The notes under the pieces were generated by a model, which saw only the letters and a list, made by a program, of their open reading frames with translations, had not been told where the DNA came from and searched no databases. DNA of 6,938 nucleotides, from positions 1 to 6,938 of the forward strand of contig JAAYPD010000326.1 of assembly GCA_012520015.1 (NCBI GenBank). Direction: 5' to 3'. The DNA comes from Methanomicrobiales archaeon (GTDB lineage: Archaea; Halobacteriota; Methanomicrobia; Methanomicrobiales; Methanospirillaceae). Of the stretch, positions 1 through 6,273 are shown one piece after another; positions within the stretch are counted from its first letter, which is position 1; every line of letters begins with the position of its first letter. The translations under genes were made by a program, and so were the position numbers.

Positions 1-166
1 AATTAAGGTAGAAGAACTGGCCGAAGCGCAGAAAAGAACAGAAATTAAGGTAGAAGAACTGGCCGAAGCGCAGAAAAGAACAGAAATTAAGGTAGAAGAA
101 CTGGCCGAAGCGCAGAAAAGAACAGAAATTAAAGTTGAAGAACTGGCTGAAGCACAGAAAAATACG
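1..166 (+). repeat. 42-bp in-frame tandem repeat (at least four units)
   Basis: Units lie at 1-40 (cut by the window edge), 41-82, 83-124 and 125-166. The visible parts of the first three are identical at the DNA level. The fourth differs at several, mostly silent positions and encodes EIKVEELAEAQKNT. A weaker half-unit, ELALKDLART, follows. Identical DNA, not only identical protein, points to recent duplication by slippage or unequal recombination. The unit is a multiple of three, so copy-number change lengthens or shortens the helix by two heptads without breaking the frame. The array probably continues to the left of the window. Confidence 0.95.
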
Positions 167-604
167 GAACTTGCCTTAAAAGATCTCGCCCGGACCGTCG
201 AATTTAAAATTGGAGGTCTTGGGAGAAAATGGGGAGTAGAATCTGAGCGATCATTTAGAAACGGCCTTACTACAATCCTCTCTGATACCGGATATGAAGT
301 CTTAAATTATATTGTCAGGGACACAGAAGGGTTCGTATTTGGACATCCTTCCGAGATCGAAATAGACGTTATTGTTACCGGTGGTAAAACACTCGTAGTC
401 GAGATAAAGGCATCAGTTAGCAAGAGTGACGTATTTGTTTTCTTAAAGAAAGGAGAATATTACACGAAAATAACCGGGAAAAAAATAGACCGGATGATTA
501 TGATCACCCCGTTTGTGGAAGACCAGGCAAGGGAAGTTGCAGACCAGTTCAATGTGACTATATGTGATTCAATAACAGATCTGGCAACAAGCATCTCCCC
601 CTGA
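1..604 (+). CDS. Coiled-coil repeat protein with C-terminal PD-(D/E)XK nuclease-like domain (5' partial)
   Basis: An open frame enters from the left edge (first full codon at base 2) and ends at TGA 602-604, leaving 200 visible residues; the start lies outside the window. Residues 1-55 are four copies of a 14-residue helical repeat, EIKVEELAEAQKRT, rich in E, K and A and two heptads long, which suggests an extended helix or coiled coil. Residues about 65-195 look like a small PD-(D/E)XK fold: an acidic helix around E80/E82, then strand EIDVIV with D122, then VVEIKAS with E134 and K136, matching the D...ExK nuclease pattern. This arrangement resembles the archaeal DUF3782/PDDEXK_10 proteins (recalled, not searched). 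A DNA-cleaving role is possible but unproven, and substrate and partners are unknown. Transcription converges with the ABC gene. The frame is certain; the family assignment is fairly confident. Confidence 0.85.
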   Translation, partial: IKVEELAEAQKRTEIKVEELAEAQKRTEIKVEELAEAQKRTEIKVEELAEAQKNTELALKDLARTVEFKIGGLGRKWGVESERSFRNGLTTILSDTGYEVLNYIVRDTEGFVFGHPSEIEIDVIVTGGKTLVVEIKASVSKSDVFVFLKKGEYYTKITGKKIDRMIMITPFVEDQAREVADQFNVTICDSITDLATSISP

Positions 605-837
605 TAATTAATAAAATCTCTTTTTGATTCAAATTCTCCATATCCAAATCATTTATAGCTGGAAATATCTCAGGGCTCTTTTATACCGGAGTCAGAAAGT
701 TCACAAAGCCCTGTCTGATGAAAATCAGAGATCGAGATCTCCCACAGAAAAGATAAGTAAATTATGGATATCCTATGCAAACCCTGCCAGTCCCATTAGC
801 CGGATGGTAGTTACAGAAATTAGAGAATATACCCTGC
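605..837. other. Convergent intergenic region with clustered inverted repeats
   Basis: This 233-bp stretch separates two convergent genes. An ORF crosses it on the plus strand but shows no family resemblance. It contains three inverted repeats in a row: CAGGGCT at 671-677 with AGCCCTG at 707-713 (29-nt loop); TCTGAT at 714-719 with ATCAGA at 724-729 around a GAAA loop; and GAGATC at 728-733 with GATCTC at 736-741. The last two share two bases, so they are mutually exclusive at their junction. They could shape the 3' ends of both transcripts or belong to a small structured RNA. No known RNA family is recognised. Confidence 0.4.
611..626 (+). terminator. Possible T-tract terminator after the nuclease-like gene
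   Basis: A run of five T (621-625) lies about 17 bases after the TGA at 602-604. Archaeal RNA polymerase can terminate at T-rich tracts without a hairpin. The tract is short, so support is weak. Confidence 0.3.
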
Positions 838-2694
838 TTACCCGTTCCTCTCATATAACTCAAAATATCTCCCTCTTTTCTCCATAAGTTCCTCATGGGT
901 CCCACATTCAACAACTCTTCCTTTACTCATAACATAGATGGCATTTGCATTTCTGACCGTTGAAAGCCGGTGTGCAACGATAAAAGTGGTCACCGTCTCA
1001 GCAACCTGGTTAATTGAGTCCTGAACAATCGCTTCAGACTCATTGTCAAGGTTACTTGTCGCTTCATCAAGGACTAATATCTCCGGTTCCCTAACAAGAG
1101 CCCTTGCAATCGCGATCCTTTGTTTCTCTCCACCAGAAAGCTTCAGTCCATGTTCGCCAACCATTGAATCATACTTGTCAGGAAGAGACATTATAAATGA
1201 ATGAATATTCGCCCTCTGTGCAGCGGTGATGATCTGTTCATCTGAATAATCACTGCCAAACGCGATATTTTCCCTGATCGAAGCATTGAATATGAACGTA
1301 TCCTGGCTCACGTACCCCACCCTGGCAAGAATGGTCTCTATGTCATATTCCCTGATGTCAGTCCCGTTAAAAAGAATCCTTCCATCAGATACATCATAAT
1401 AGCGGAGAAGGAGAGAGATTATGGTGGATTTTCCTGACCCCGAATGCCCTACAAGGGCAGTCACCTTATTTTGATGAATAGTAAGATCCAGATTCCCAAT
1501 TAACTCCTGCCTGTCATGGTAACTAAACCCGACATCATCAAACACGATGTCTGATTCAAGCATTTTAAACTGTTTTGTCCCATTCTGCATGGTGGAGTAC
1601 CTGTCATCGTTCAGGAAAGAATAAACCTTTTTAAGGCTTGGATAATTGTTCATCATAATAAAATTGAGCGAACTAAAGGTCATCAGCCTTGGTAAAATCT
1701 TCAGTGCAGAGAAGGCGAAAGTCCCTATAAGCGGAACAATTGTCAGGAACCGGTCAGAATACATGTAATAGAGAATAATGACCAGCATTGCTATCCCAAG
1801 GAAGAATACCATCATCAAAAGGGCAGAAGGCAGCCGTTCGGTAAAACGATATCTTACATACTTATCCCAGTAGGTATTAAGTGCAGAAGAGTACTGCCTC
1901 TCCCAAAAACTGTCATTGTGAACCGAACGGATCTGTCGGATTCCAAGAAGGTACTGGGAGACGATGGCATTCTCCGATGTTACGGATTGCATCTGGACAA
2001 CCCCTATCGAGTAGGATACCCGGTTTCCTATCTCCTTTACGATAATAAGAAAAATAAGCCCGCCACCAAGAAGAACGACCATCCCAAGCGGGCTGATAAA
2101 AAAGAGAACTAATATGATCGTAAGGATAACCACAACATTTGAAAAAAGCGTTGTCGCACTGTCTAAAAACTGGTAAATATATGAAGGAGATGTGATTGTA
2201 TTAAAGAGGACTTCTCCCTGCTTTGTGTCGACAAAGAACCTGTAATCGTTGGATACAAGTTTTGAAAAGATCATCCTCTTTGTTCTGACGATTATATTCC
2301 TCGTAAGTACGAGAGACAGGCCATTATAGATTATCGTTACAAGAAATGTCAGAACAACAAATGCCATGAAGAGGAAACAAAAAGTCACGACCTCCGGAAG
2401 TGAAGAGTAAGTGAGGACAAAAGAATACAGGGGATCGAAAAATTCAAGCCCTGAACCTTTAAAATCAAACGAGGCGTTAAGGATCGGGTATAATAATATA
2501 ATCTGAGTTGTTTCCATGATTCCAAGTGCTATGCTAAAAAACAGGAGAATAAACAGTTGAATCTTTAACCCTCGTGAATAAAAGTCAAAAATGCTGTAGG
2601 CATCATGGTAACCTGCAATTGTTCTTTGAACCAGGCTCCTGGCCGTCATATTCAGGCCTGATAGAGGGGCAGGTTTATTCTTAAGACTATCCAT
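838..2694 (-). CDS. ABC exporter, fused membrane and ATPase domains
   Basis: A complete 618-residue half-transporter of the type I exporter (MsbA-like) class, expected to work as a homodimer in the cytoplasmic membrane. Residues about 44-345 form the membrane domain, with hydrophobic segments near 44-70, 102-130, 183-219 and 291-337. The ATPase domain (about 380-618) has every key motif: Walker A GHSGSGKST at 416-424, Q-loop Q464, signature LSGGEKQ at 519-525, Walker B ILVLDE at 539-544 with catalytic E544, D-loop SNLD at 547-550 and switch H575. Length is normal for the family. Relatives export lipids, lipid-linked sugars or peptides; the substrate cannot be read here, as no glycan or peptide genes lie beside it. 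The ATG at 2694 has no clear Shine-Dalgarno sequence, and M16 (ATG at 2649) is an alternative start. The gene begins right where a transposase remnant ends. Confidence 0.95.
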   Translation of the reverse strand: MDSLKNKPAPLSGLNMTARSLVQRTIAGYHDAYSIFDFYSRGLKIQLFILLFFSIALGIMETTQIILLYPILNASFDFKGSGLEFFDPLYSFVLTYSSLPEVVTFCFLFMAFVVLTFLVTIIYNGLSLVLTRNIIVRTKRMIFSKLVSNDYRFFVDTKQGEVLFNTITSPSYIYQFLDSATTLFSNVVVILTIILVLFFISPLGMVVLLGGGLIFLIIVKEIGNRVSYSIGVVQMQSVTSENAIVSQYLLGIRQIRSVHNDSFWERQYSSALNTYWDKYVRYRFTERLPSALLMMVFFLGIAMLVIILYYMYSDRFLTIVPLIGTFAFSALKILPRLMTFSSLNFIMMNNYPSLKKVYSFLNDDRYSTMQNGTKQFKMLESDIVFDDVGFSYHDRQELIGNLDLTIHQNKVTALVGHSGSGKSTIISLLLRYYDVSDGRILFNGTDIREYDIETILARVGYVSQDTFIFNASIRENIAFGSDYSDEQIITAAQRANIHSFIMSLPDKYDSMVGEHGLKLSGGEKQRIAIARALVREPEILVLDEATSNLDNESEAIVQDSINQVAETVTTFIVAHRLSTVRNANAIYVMSKGRVVECGTHEELMEKRGRYFELYERNG

Positions 2695-2699
2695 TGGTA

Positions 2700-3543
2700 C
2701 TCATTATATATTTTTTTAGGATTTTTAATGTATTTGTATTAGTGAATTTTACACGATTAGTATAGTGAGTTTTGACATCGGTCTCTTTGATTATCGCAAT
2801 GGCTTCTTCAGAAGTTTTTTGCATTCCACAAATTAGATTCCAGCCTAATGATTCAATATCTCGTATTGATTCTTCTGACGTATTTCCTCGATCCCAAATC
2901 AGTGTCCCTGGCTTAAAAGACAAGTCAGTCAATTGCACTAACAATTCCTTCACTGATGACATAGAATTGAAATTGCCGGGAATTAAAAAAATAGGAAACA
3001 ACTGCTTTATCAAATTTTGAGACTAAAATACAGAGATTAATCTGCTTTTTGTTCACATGTTTAGGATTATATCCCTTTTCCCCCAAATCATCACCACTTC
3101 CAAAAATGAGCACGGGTCAAAGATCATAAGCAAGTATTTCGGTATTATTTTGAGGTATTGGGTGATTCAATCTCCAAAATTGATAAAGTTCATCACAAAT
3201 AAGTTGACTAAAATCGGTATATCCTTTAGCGTTTGTATCTTTGAAACATACTCGATCTAACGCTGAATAAAAAGCGTTATTCGTAAAATATTCTCCAGGT
3301 AAGCCCGACTATTCTGGAGTGACATTATTTGTTACCCATTCTCCGAGTTTAACTGTGCTAATTGGATGTAAGGTCTTATTAATTGCCCAGGCGGTTAAAA
3401 TCGTACATGGGGATTTTCCATAAATGTTGTCATGACCGCAGCAAATCGAATCAATAATTTTGGGCATATTGAGTATATTTTCAGCAATGTGCCAAAACAA
3501 AATTACATCTCCAGCTCGTTTGGATGATTACAACGTTTAGATC
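2700..3543 (-). pseudogene. IS1634-like transposase remnant (degenerate, both ends missing)
   Basis: Minus-strand translation gives one continuous transposase-like protein once defects are repaired. From about 3525 it reads AGDVILFWHIAE, then GHDNIYGKSP, AINKTLHPIS and AFYSALDRVCF, then AYDL (probable first catalytic D), GYNPKHVNKKQINL, LIPGNFNSMSSVKELL and IWDRGNTSEE (probable second catalytic D), and fades out after KFTNTNTLK near 2725. Defects seen: in-frame TAG at 3309-3311, TGA at 3117-3119, a +1 shift at a run of seven T (minus strand, about 2985-2991), stops at 3537-3539 and 3528-3530, and a probable shift near 3520. The C-terminal third, with the expected catalytic E, is absent. The upstream end is cut by the IS21 element. 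Assignment to the IS1634 group of the IS4 superfamily is by recalled pattern. It cannot make an active enzyme. Confidence 0.8.
2702..2735 (-). promoter_or_regulatory. AT-rich, TATA-like tract before the ABC exporter gene
   Basis: Read on the minus strand, an A-rich stretch with CATTAAAAATCC and then AAAAAAATATATAATG ends about 8-10 bases before the annotated ATG. The first TATA-like core, roughly 33 bases before the ATG, would give a very short leader. The second, nearer core would place transcription start at or inside the first codons and would favour M16 as start. The tract lies at the end of the transposase remnant, so the promoter may derive from that element. Confidence 0.3.
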
Positions 3544-3616
3544 TGAACAGTTTGACCGGACAAATTGAACACCCATACCGCTGAAACTAAGCAGTTCAAA
3601 CGCATAGTTGAACACT
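3544..3616 (+). repeat. IS21 left terminal inverted repeat
   Basis: It begins TGAACAGTTTGACCG and matches the reverse complement of 6200-6273. The best-kept blocks are the outer 15 bases (14 of 15 equal), TTGAACA at 3565-3571, AAACTAAGCA at 3584-3593 and AGTTGAACACT at 3606-3616. TGAAC cores sit at offsets 0, 22 and 65 from the end, spaced by about two and four helical turns; an inverted copy GTTCAA lies at 3594-3599. Multiple end repeats like these are the known IstA-binding sites of IS21-type elements. Confidence 0.88.
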
Positions 3617-3652
3617 ATCTCTTCTCATTTAATTTCTAACCTCTTTTACGTG

Positions 3653-3668
3653 TTATCTTTAAATCCCG
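3653..3668 (+). promoter_or_regulatory. Possible archaeal TATA box for istA
   Basis: ATCTTTAAATCC is a TATA-like box about 100 bases before the istA start, inside a pyrimidine-rich leader (3617-3670). It would place transcription start near 3685-3690. No other evidence supports it. Confidence 0.3.
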
Positions 3669-3735
3669 AATCCTCTTAATTGGACAGTCACAAGTTCAGA
3701 GTGAATTAATTTTTCTTAACGAACAATTTCCCTTT

Positions 3736-3752
3736 GGTATCGAATCGGTACC
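3736..3752 (+). promoter_or_regulatory. Inverted repeat just upstream of the istA ribosome binding site
   Basis: GGTATC and GGTACC flank the pentamer GAATC, so the RNA can form a six-pair stem (one G-U pair). The stem ends one base before the purine-rich AAGGAAGG (3753-3760) that serves as Shine-Dalgarno. As DNA the near-palindrome could bind a dimeric regulator; as RNA it could affect istA translation. Both roles are inference. Confidence 0.35.
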
Positions 3753-3765
3753 AAGGAAGGACAAC

Positions 3766-5304
3766 ATGAAAAACTACAAGGAGATTCTGCGACTACACAG
3801 TCTCGGGATTAATAACACACAGATTGCACTCTCGTGTAATTGTTCACGGACAACGGTGATCAATACCTTAAAACGTGCATTAGAATTGAACGTCGTTTGG
3901 GAAACTGTCAAAGATTGGACTAATGAGGAATTAGCAAAAAAATTATTTCCCTCTTATGCGGTTAGCACCTCCTATAGAAAACCGGATTATGATTATATTC
4001 ATCGTGAAATGGCAAAGAGTGGTGTTACTTTGAGCTTACTATGGGTTGAGTACTGTGACCAATGTCGAGGTTCAGGCTTCCTTCCCTATAAACAAACCCA
4101 ATTCAACAAATATTACCGTGATTATGTCCACAAAACCAAGGCAACCATGCATTTGGAACACAAGCCAGGAGAAATTATGGAGGTTGATTGGGCTGGTCAA
4201 AAAATACCTATCACCGATACAGACACCGGTGAACTCATCAAGATCTCTGTCTTTGTATCTGTACTACCCTACAGCGGGTATGCATATGTAGAAGGATTTC
4301 TCTCGCAGGATCAGGAGAATTGGACAACAGCTCATGTTAATGCATACAATTTTTTTGGTGGCGTCACAAGAATTCTTGTCCCTGACAACTTAAAGACAGG
4401 TGTGATAAAAAACACCCGTGATGAGACAGTTATCAACAAAACCTACCTCGACCTTGCAGAACACTACGGAACAGCAATCATTCCCACCAGACCTCATTCT
4501 CCAAAAGATAAAGCAACTGTTGAGAAATCGGTGAGTGTTGTTTCAACCTGGATAATCGCAGCATTACGAAACAACCAGTTTCTTTCACTGAGAGAACTGA
4601 ATGAAGCGATCCATGAAAAACTCGTCGAATTTAATCATAAAGAGTTTCAGATGAAAGATGGATCCAGAGCATCTCGTTTCGAAGAAGAAAAGATGTTTCT
4701 TCTTCCCCTGCCTGAAAGGCCATATGAACTGGCAATATGGAAAATTGCTACAGTCCAATATAATTACCATATTTCGGTCGAAAAAAAGAATTACTCCTGT
4801 CCCTACGAATACATCAAACAGAAGGTGGATGTTCGGATAACAAAGAATATTGTTGAGATATTCTACCACGGTACACGTATTACCTCTCATCCTAGACTCT
4901 ATGGGCAGTCCCTCCATTACAGCACAGTTCAAGAGCATATGCCACCAGACCATCAGAAATATATTACCTGGAATGGTGAGCGGTTCCAAAAATGGGCACG
5001 AAGCATTGGCACGAGTACTTATGCGGTAGTTTCAGTATTTCTCACCAGTTACAAGGTTGAGCAACAGGGTTACAAATCCTGTATGGCTTTACTTAAATTG
5101 GCTGATTTTTATTCTCCCCAGCGTCTTGAAGAAGCATGTAAACGTGCATTGTCATATACTGCAAGACCAAGTTTAAAGAGCGTTCAGGCTATTTTGAAAT
5201 CAGGTCAGGATAAGTTGTTAATCCAGAAGGAAGAGACACAAACAGAATGTTCTCAATATGCATTTACCCGTGGTCCGGACTATTACAAGAGAGGTGAGGA
5301 GTGA
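3766..5304 (+). CDS. istA: IS21-family transposase IstA
   Basis: A full-length 512-residue transposase that cuts and joins the IS21 ends. Residues about 3-40 form a helix-turn-helix for end binding (INNTQIALSCNCSRTTVI). The retroviral-integrase-like core has its catalytic triad at D141 (MEVDWAG), D207 (LVPDNLKTG) and E253 (PKDKATVEKSV), with 45 residues between the last two, as expected. A segment at about 96-120, YCDQCRGSGFLPYKQTQF, is typical of IstA. Residues about 320-385 look like the beta-rich domain after the core, followed by a basic helical tail. The ATG at 3766 follows AAGGAAGG at a 5-base spacing. The stop TGA (5302-5304) overlaps the istB ATG by one base, so the two are translationally coupled. 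No defect is visible; this protein should be active if IstB is supplied from elsewhere. Confidence 0.96.
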   Translation: MKNYKEILRLHSLGINNTQIALSCNCSRTTVINTLKRALELNVVWETVKDWTNEELAKKLFPSYAVSTSYRKPDYDYIHREMAKSGVTLSLLWVEYCDQCRGSGFLPYKQTQFNKYYRDYVHKTKATMHLEHKPGEIMEVDWAGQKIPITDTDTGELIKISVFVSVLPYSGYAYVEGFLSQDQENWTTAHVNAYNFFGGVTRILVPDNLKTGVIKNTRDETVINKTYLDLAEHYGTAIIPTRPHSPKDKATVEKSVSVVSTWIIAALRNNQFLSLRELNEAIHEKLVEFNHKEFQMKDGSRASRFEEEKMFLLPLPERPYELAIWKIATVQYNYHISVEKKNYSCPYEYIKQKVDVRITKNIVEIFYHGTRITSHPRLYGQSLHYSTVQEHMPPDHQKYITWNGERFQKWARSIGTSTYAVVSVFLTSYKVEQQGYKSCMALLKLADFYSPQRLEEACKRALSYTARPSLKSVQAILKSGQDKLLIQKEETQTECSQYAFTRGPDYYKRGEE

Positions 5305-5306
5305 TG
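5291..5306 (+). promoter_or_regulatory. Ribosome binding site that sets the istB start
   Basis: GAGGTGA at 5291-5297 complements the archaeal 16S rRNA 3' end (GGAGGTGATC) and lies 6 bases before ATG 5304. It favours that ATG over the in-frame GTG at 5301, and it makes istA and istB overlap by a single base (TGATG). Confidence 0.7.
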
Positions 5307-5604
5307 TTGAATGAAAATACCCTCAGCAAGCTGTATGAAATGCGACTGAATAGCATGGCACAGTCCTTCAGGGATCAAATGACCGATACTGCATATGTCA
5401 GTATGCAGTTTGAGGAGCGTTTTGGTTTGTTGGTTGACTCAGAATGGAACAAGCGAAGGACCAACAGATTGAAACTCCTCATCAAGAAGGCAGAATATGC
5501 CTATCCACAGGCATGTATTGAGGATATTAACTACGCACCAGAACGTCACCTCGATAAAGGACAGATCACAAGACTGTCTCTCTGTGGTTATATCCAGGAT
5601 TGTA

Positions 5605-5729
5605 ATAATGTAGGAGTTACGCAGTGGCAGGATTTTGTAAATCAATAAAAACTTTAATTCAATAGGGTTAAATTAACATAGTTTCTATAGGTTTAAGTGA
5701 AGGTCCCATCTGCGTAACTCCTATAATGT
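5605..5729. repeat. 7-bp target site duplication ATAATGT flanking the fold-back element
   Basis: Copies lie at 5605-5611 and 5723-5729 and are identical. The repeat cannot be extended to 8 bp. The alternative reading is TAATG (5606-5610 and 5724-5728) if the terminal T/A belongs to the element; sequence alone cannot separate the two. Confidence 0.85.
5612..5722. mobile_element. MITE-like fold-back element inside istB (111 bp)
   Basis: The ends are a perfect 13-bp inverted repeat, AGGAGTTACGCAG, or 14 bp if a flanking T/A pair is counted. The similarity continues inward with gaps: TAAATC/TAAACC, AAACT at 5648-5652 with AGTTT at 5680-5684, and TTAATT at 5654-5659 with AATTAA at 5671-5676, leaving an 11-base loop. 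The whole element is thus one imperfect palindrome. It is AT-rich inside and encodes no protein. It is flanked by ATAATGT at 5605-5611 and 5723-5729, a 7-bp target duplication; read with TAGGAG ends it is 113 bp with a 5-bp duplication TAATG. Removing the element plus one repeat restores IstB exactly, which proves insertion. The parent transposase is not in the window as far as can be judged. Confidence 0.9.
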
Positions 5730-6186
5730 TATCATAATGGGTGCGACAGGCACAGAAAAGAGTTACTTGGGATGTGCATTGGGTGTATCTGCGAATCGGA
5801 ATTTTTATTCTACGAGATATATTCGGCTTCCTGATCTCTTTGCAGAATTGGCTGTCGCAAGAGGTGAGGGAAGTTTTCAGAAGATCATCAAGGAATATAA
5901 AAAAGTGAAACTGCTGATCCTCGACGAATGGCTTTTGTTATCTCTTTCCTATAGCGAAGCAAGGGATTTGCTTGAGATTGTTGAAGCACGTTGTGGAAGG
6001 GGTTCAACGATATTTTGTTCTCAGTTTGAGGTAAAGGGATGGTACCAGAAAATTGGTGATGAAACAATTGCTGATGCGATTTGTGACAGAATTGTTCATA
6101 ATGCATACACTATCATTCTGAATGGTGATTCATTGCGTAAGATTAAGAGATCGGTTGAACCTGAATAATGTTTGAACGTATATTAA

Positions 6187-6197
6187 CCTTTTTTTTG
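6187..6197 (+). terminator. T-tract terminator after istB
   Basis: Eight consecutive T (6189-6196) about 20 bases after the istB stop, without a strong hairpin, fit an archaeal U-tract terminator. The tract lies just inside the right inverted repeat of the IS21 element. Confidence 0.5.
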
Positions 6198-6199
6198 AA

Positions 6200-6273
6200 A
6201 GTGTTCAACTGAACGTTGAGGGTGCTTAGTTTGAGCGTTTTCACTGTTCAATATCAAACGGTCAGACTGTTCA
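6200..6273 (-). repeat. IS21 right terminal inverted repeat
   Basis: Its reverse complement begins TGAACAGTCTGACCG and matches the left end, with TGAAC cores at offsets 0, 23 and 66, and the shared blocks CAAACTAAGCA and AGTTGAACACT. The spacer between the first two cores is one base longer than at the left end. The final CA (6272-6273) marks the element boundary. Confidence 0.88.

Larger units (their letters stand above)
5304..6168 (+). pseudogene. istB: IS21 helper ATPase IstB, interrupted by a 118-bp insertion
   Basis: IstB is the AAA+ helper that IstA needs for transposition. The N-terminal part (5304-5611; KLYEMRLNSMAQSFRDQ, FEERFGLLVD, NNV) and the C-terminal part (from about 5730 to TAA 6168) are both clear IstB but lie in different frames, separated by a fold-back element. 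Joining after removal of 118 bp gives CNNVIIMGATG and a continuous protein of 248 residues from ATG 5304, the usual family length. As it stands, the first part is read into the insert and stops at 5648 (TAA). The second part keeps Walker B LLILDE (about 5911-5928), the STIFCSQ strand and ADAICDRIVHNA, but its Walker A reads GATGTEKS: E (codon GAA 5755-5757) replaces the usual G before K, one G-to-A change from GGA. So the gene carries two independent defects. Confidence 0.93.
3544..6273 (+). mobile_element. IS21-family insertion sequence (non-autonomous copy)
   Basis: The element runs from TGAACAG at 3544 to the matching CTGTTCA ending at 6273, has the TG...CA termini usual for the family, and carries istA then istB in the same direction. 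It is 2,730 bp with the small internal insertion and about 2,612 bp without it and its duplicated target. The ends match over about 73 bp as an imperfect inverted repeat. A target duplication is not convincing: only ATC (3541-3543 and 6274-6276) repeats, below the usual 4-8 bp. The flanks belong to two different transposases, so sequence was probably lost or exchanged beside the element after it landed. Broken istB suggests it can move only with IstB supplied by another copy. Confidence 0.92.

Noticed and set aside
1..166. CRISPR array or regulatory iterons from the 42-bp repeats
   Set aside because: The units are directly adjacent without spacers, stay in frame, and encode a regular helical protein repeat.
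714..741. Archaeal C/D box small RNA (CTGATGA resembling box C)
   Set aside because: The first base does not fit RTGATGA, and I found no well-placed CTGA box D with a guide spacing.
624..887. Plus-strand 87-residue ORF
   Set aside because: It overlaps the 3' end of the ABC gene on the other strand, has no family resemblance or ribosome binding site, and looks like chance.
2925..3020. Programmed frameshift at the T7 run in the IS1634-like transposase
   Set aside because: Other in-frame stops and missing ends show the gene is dead, so a simple one-base insertion explains the shift.
2772..3260. Plus-strand ORFs opposite the transposase remnant
   Set aside because: The minus strand gives a recognisable transposase through the same bases; the plus frames are shadows.
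4585..4989. Minus-strand 134-residue ORF inside istA
   Set aside because: It is antisense to the catalytic and C-terminal part of a clear IstA and has no family features.
5304..5648. A separate short 114-115 residue regulatory protein made from the 5' part of istB
   Set aside because: Its last 11 residues are encoded by the inserted element and the stop is accidental; exact restoration of IstB shows it is a truncation product.
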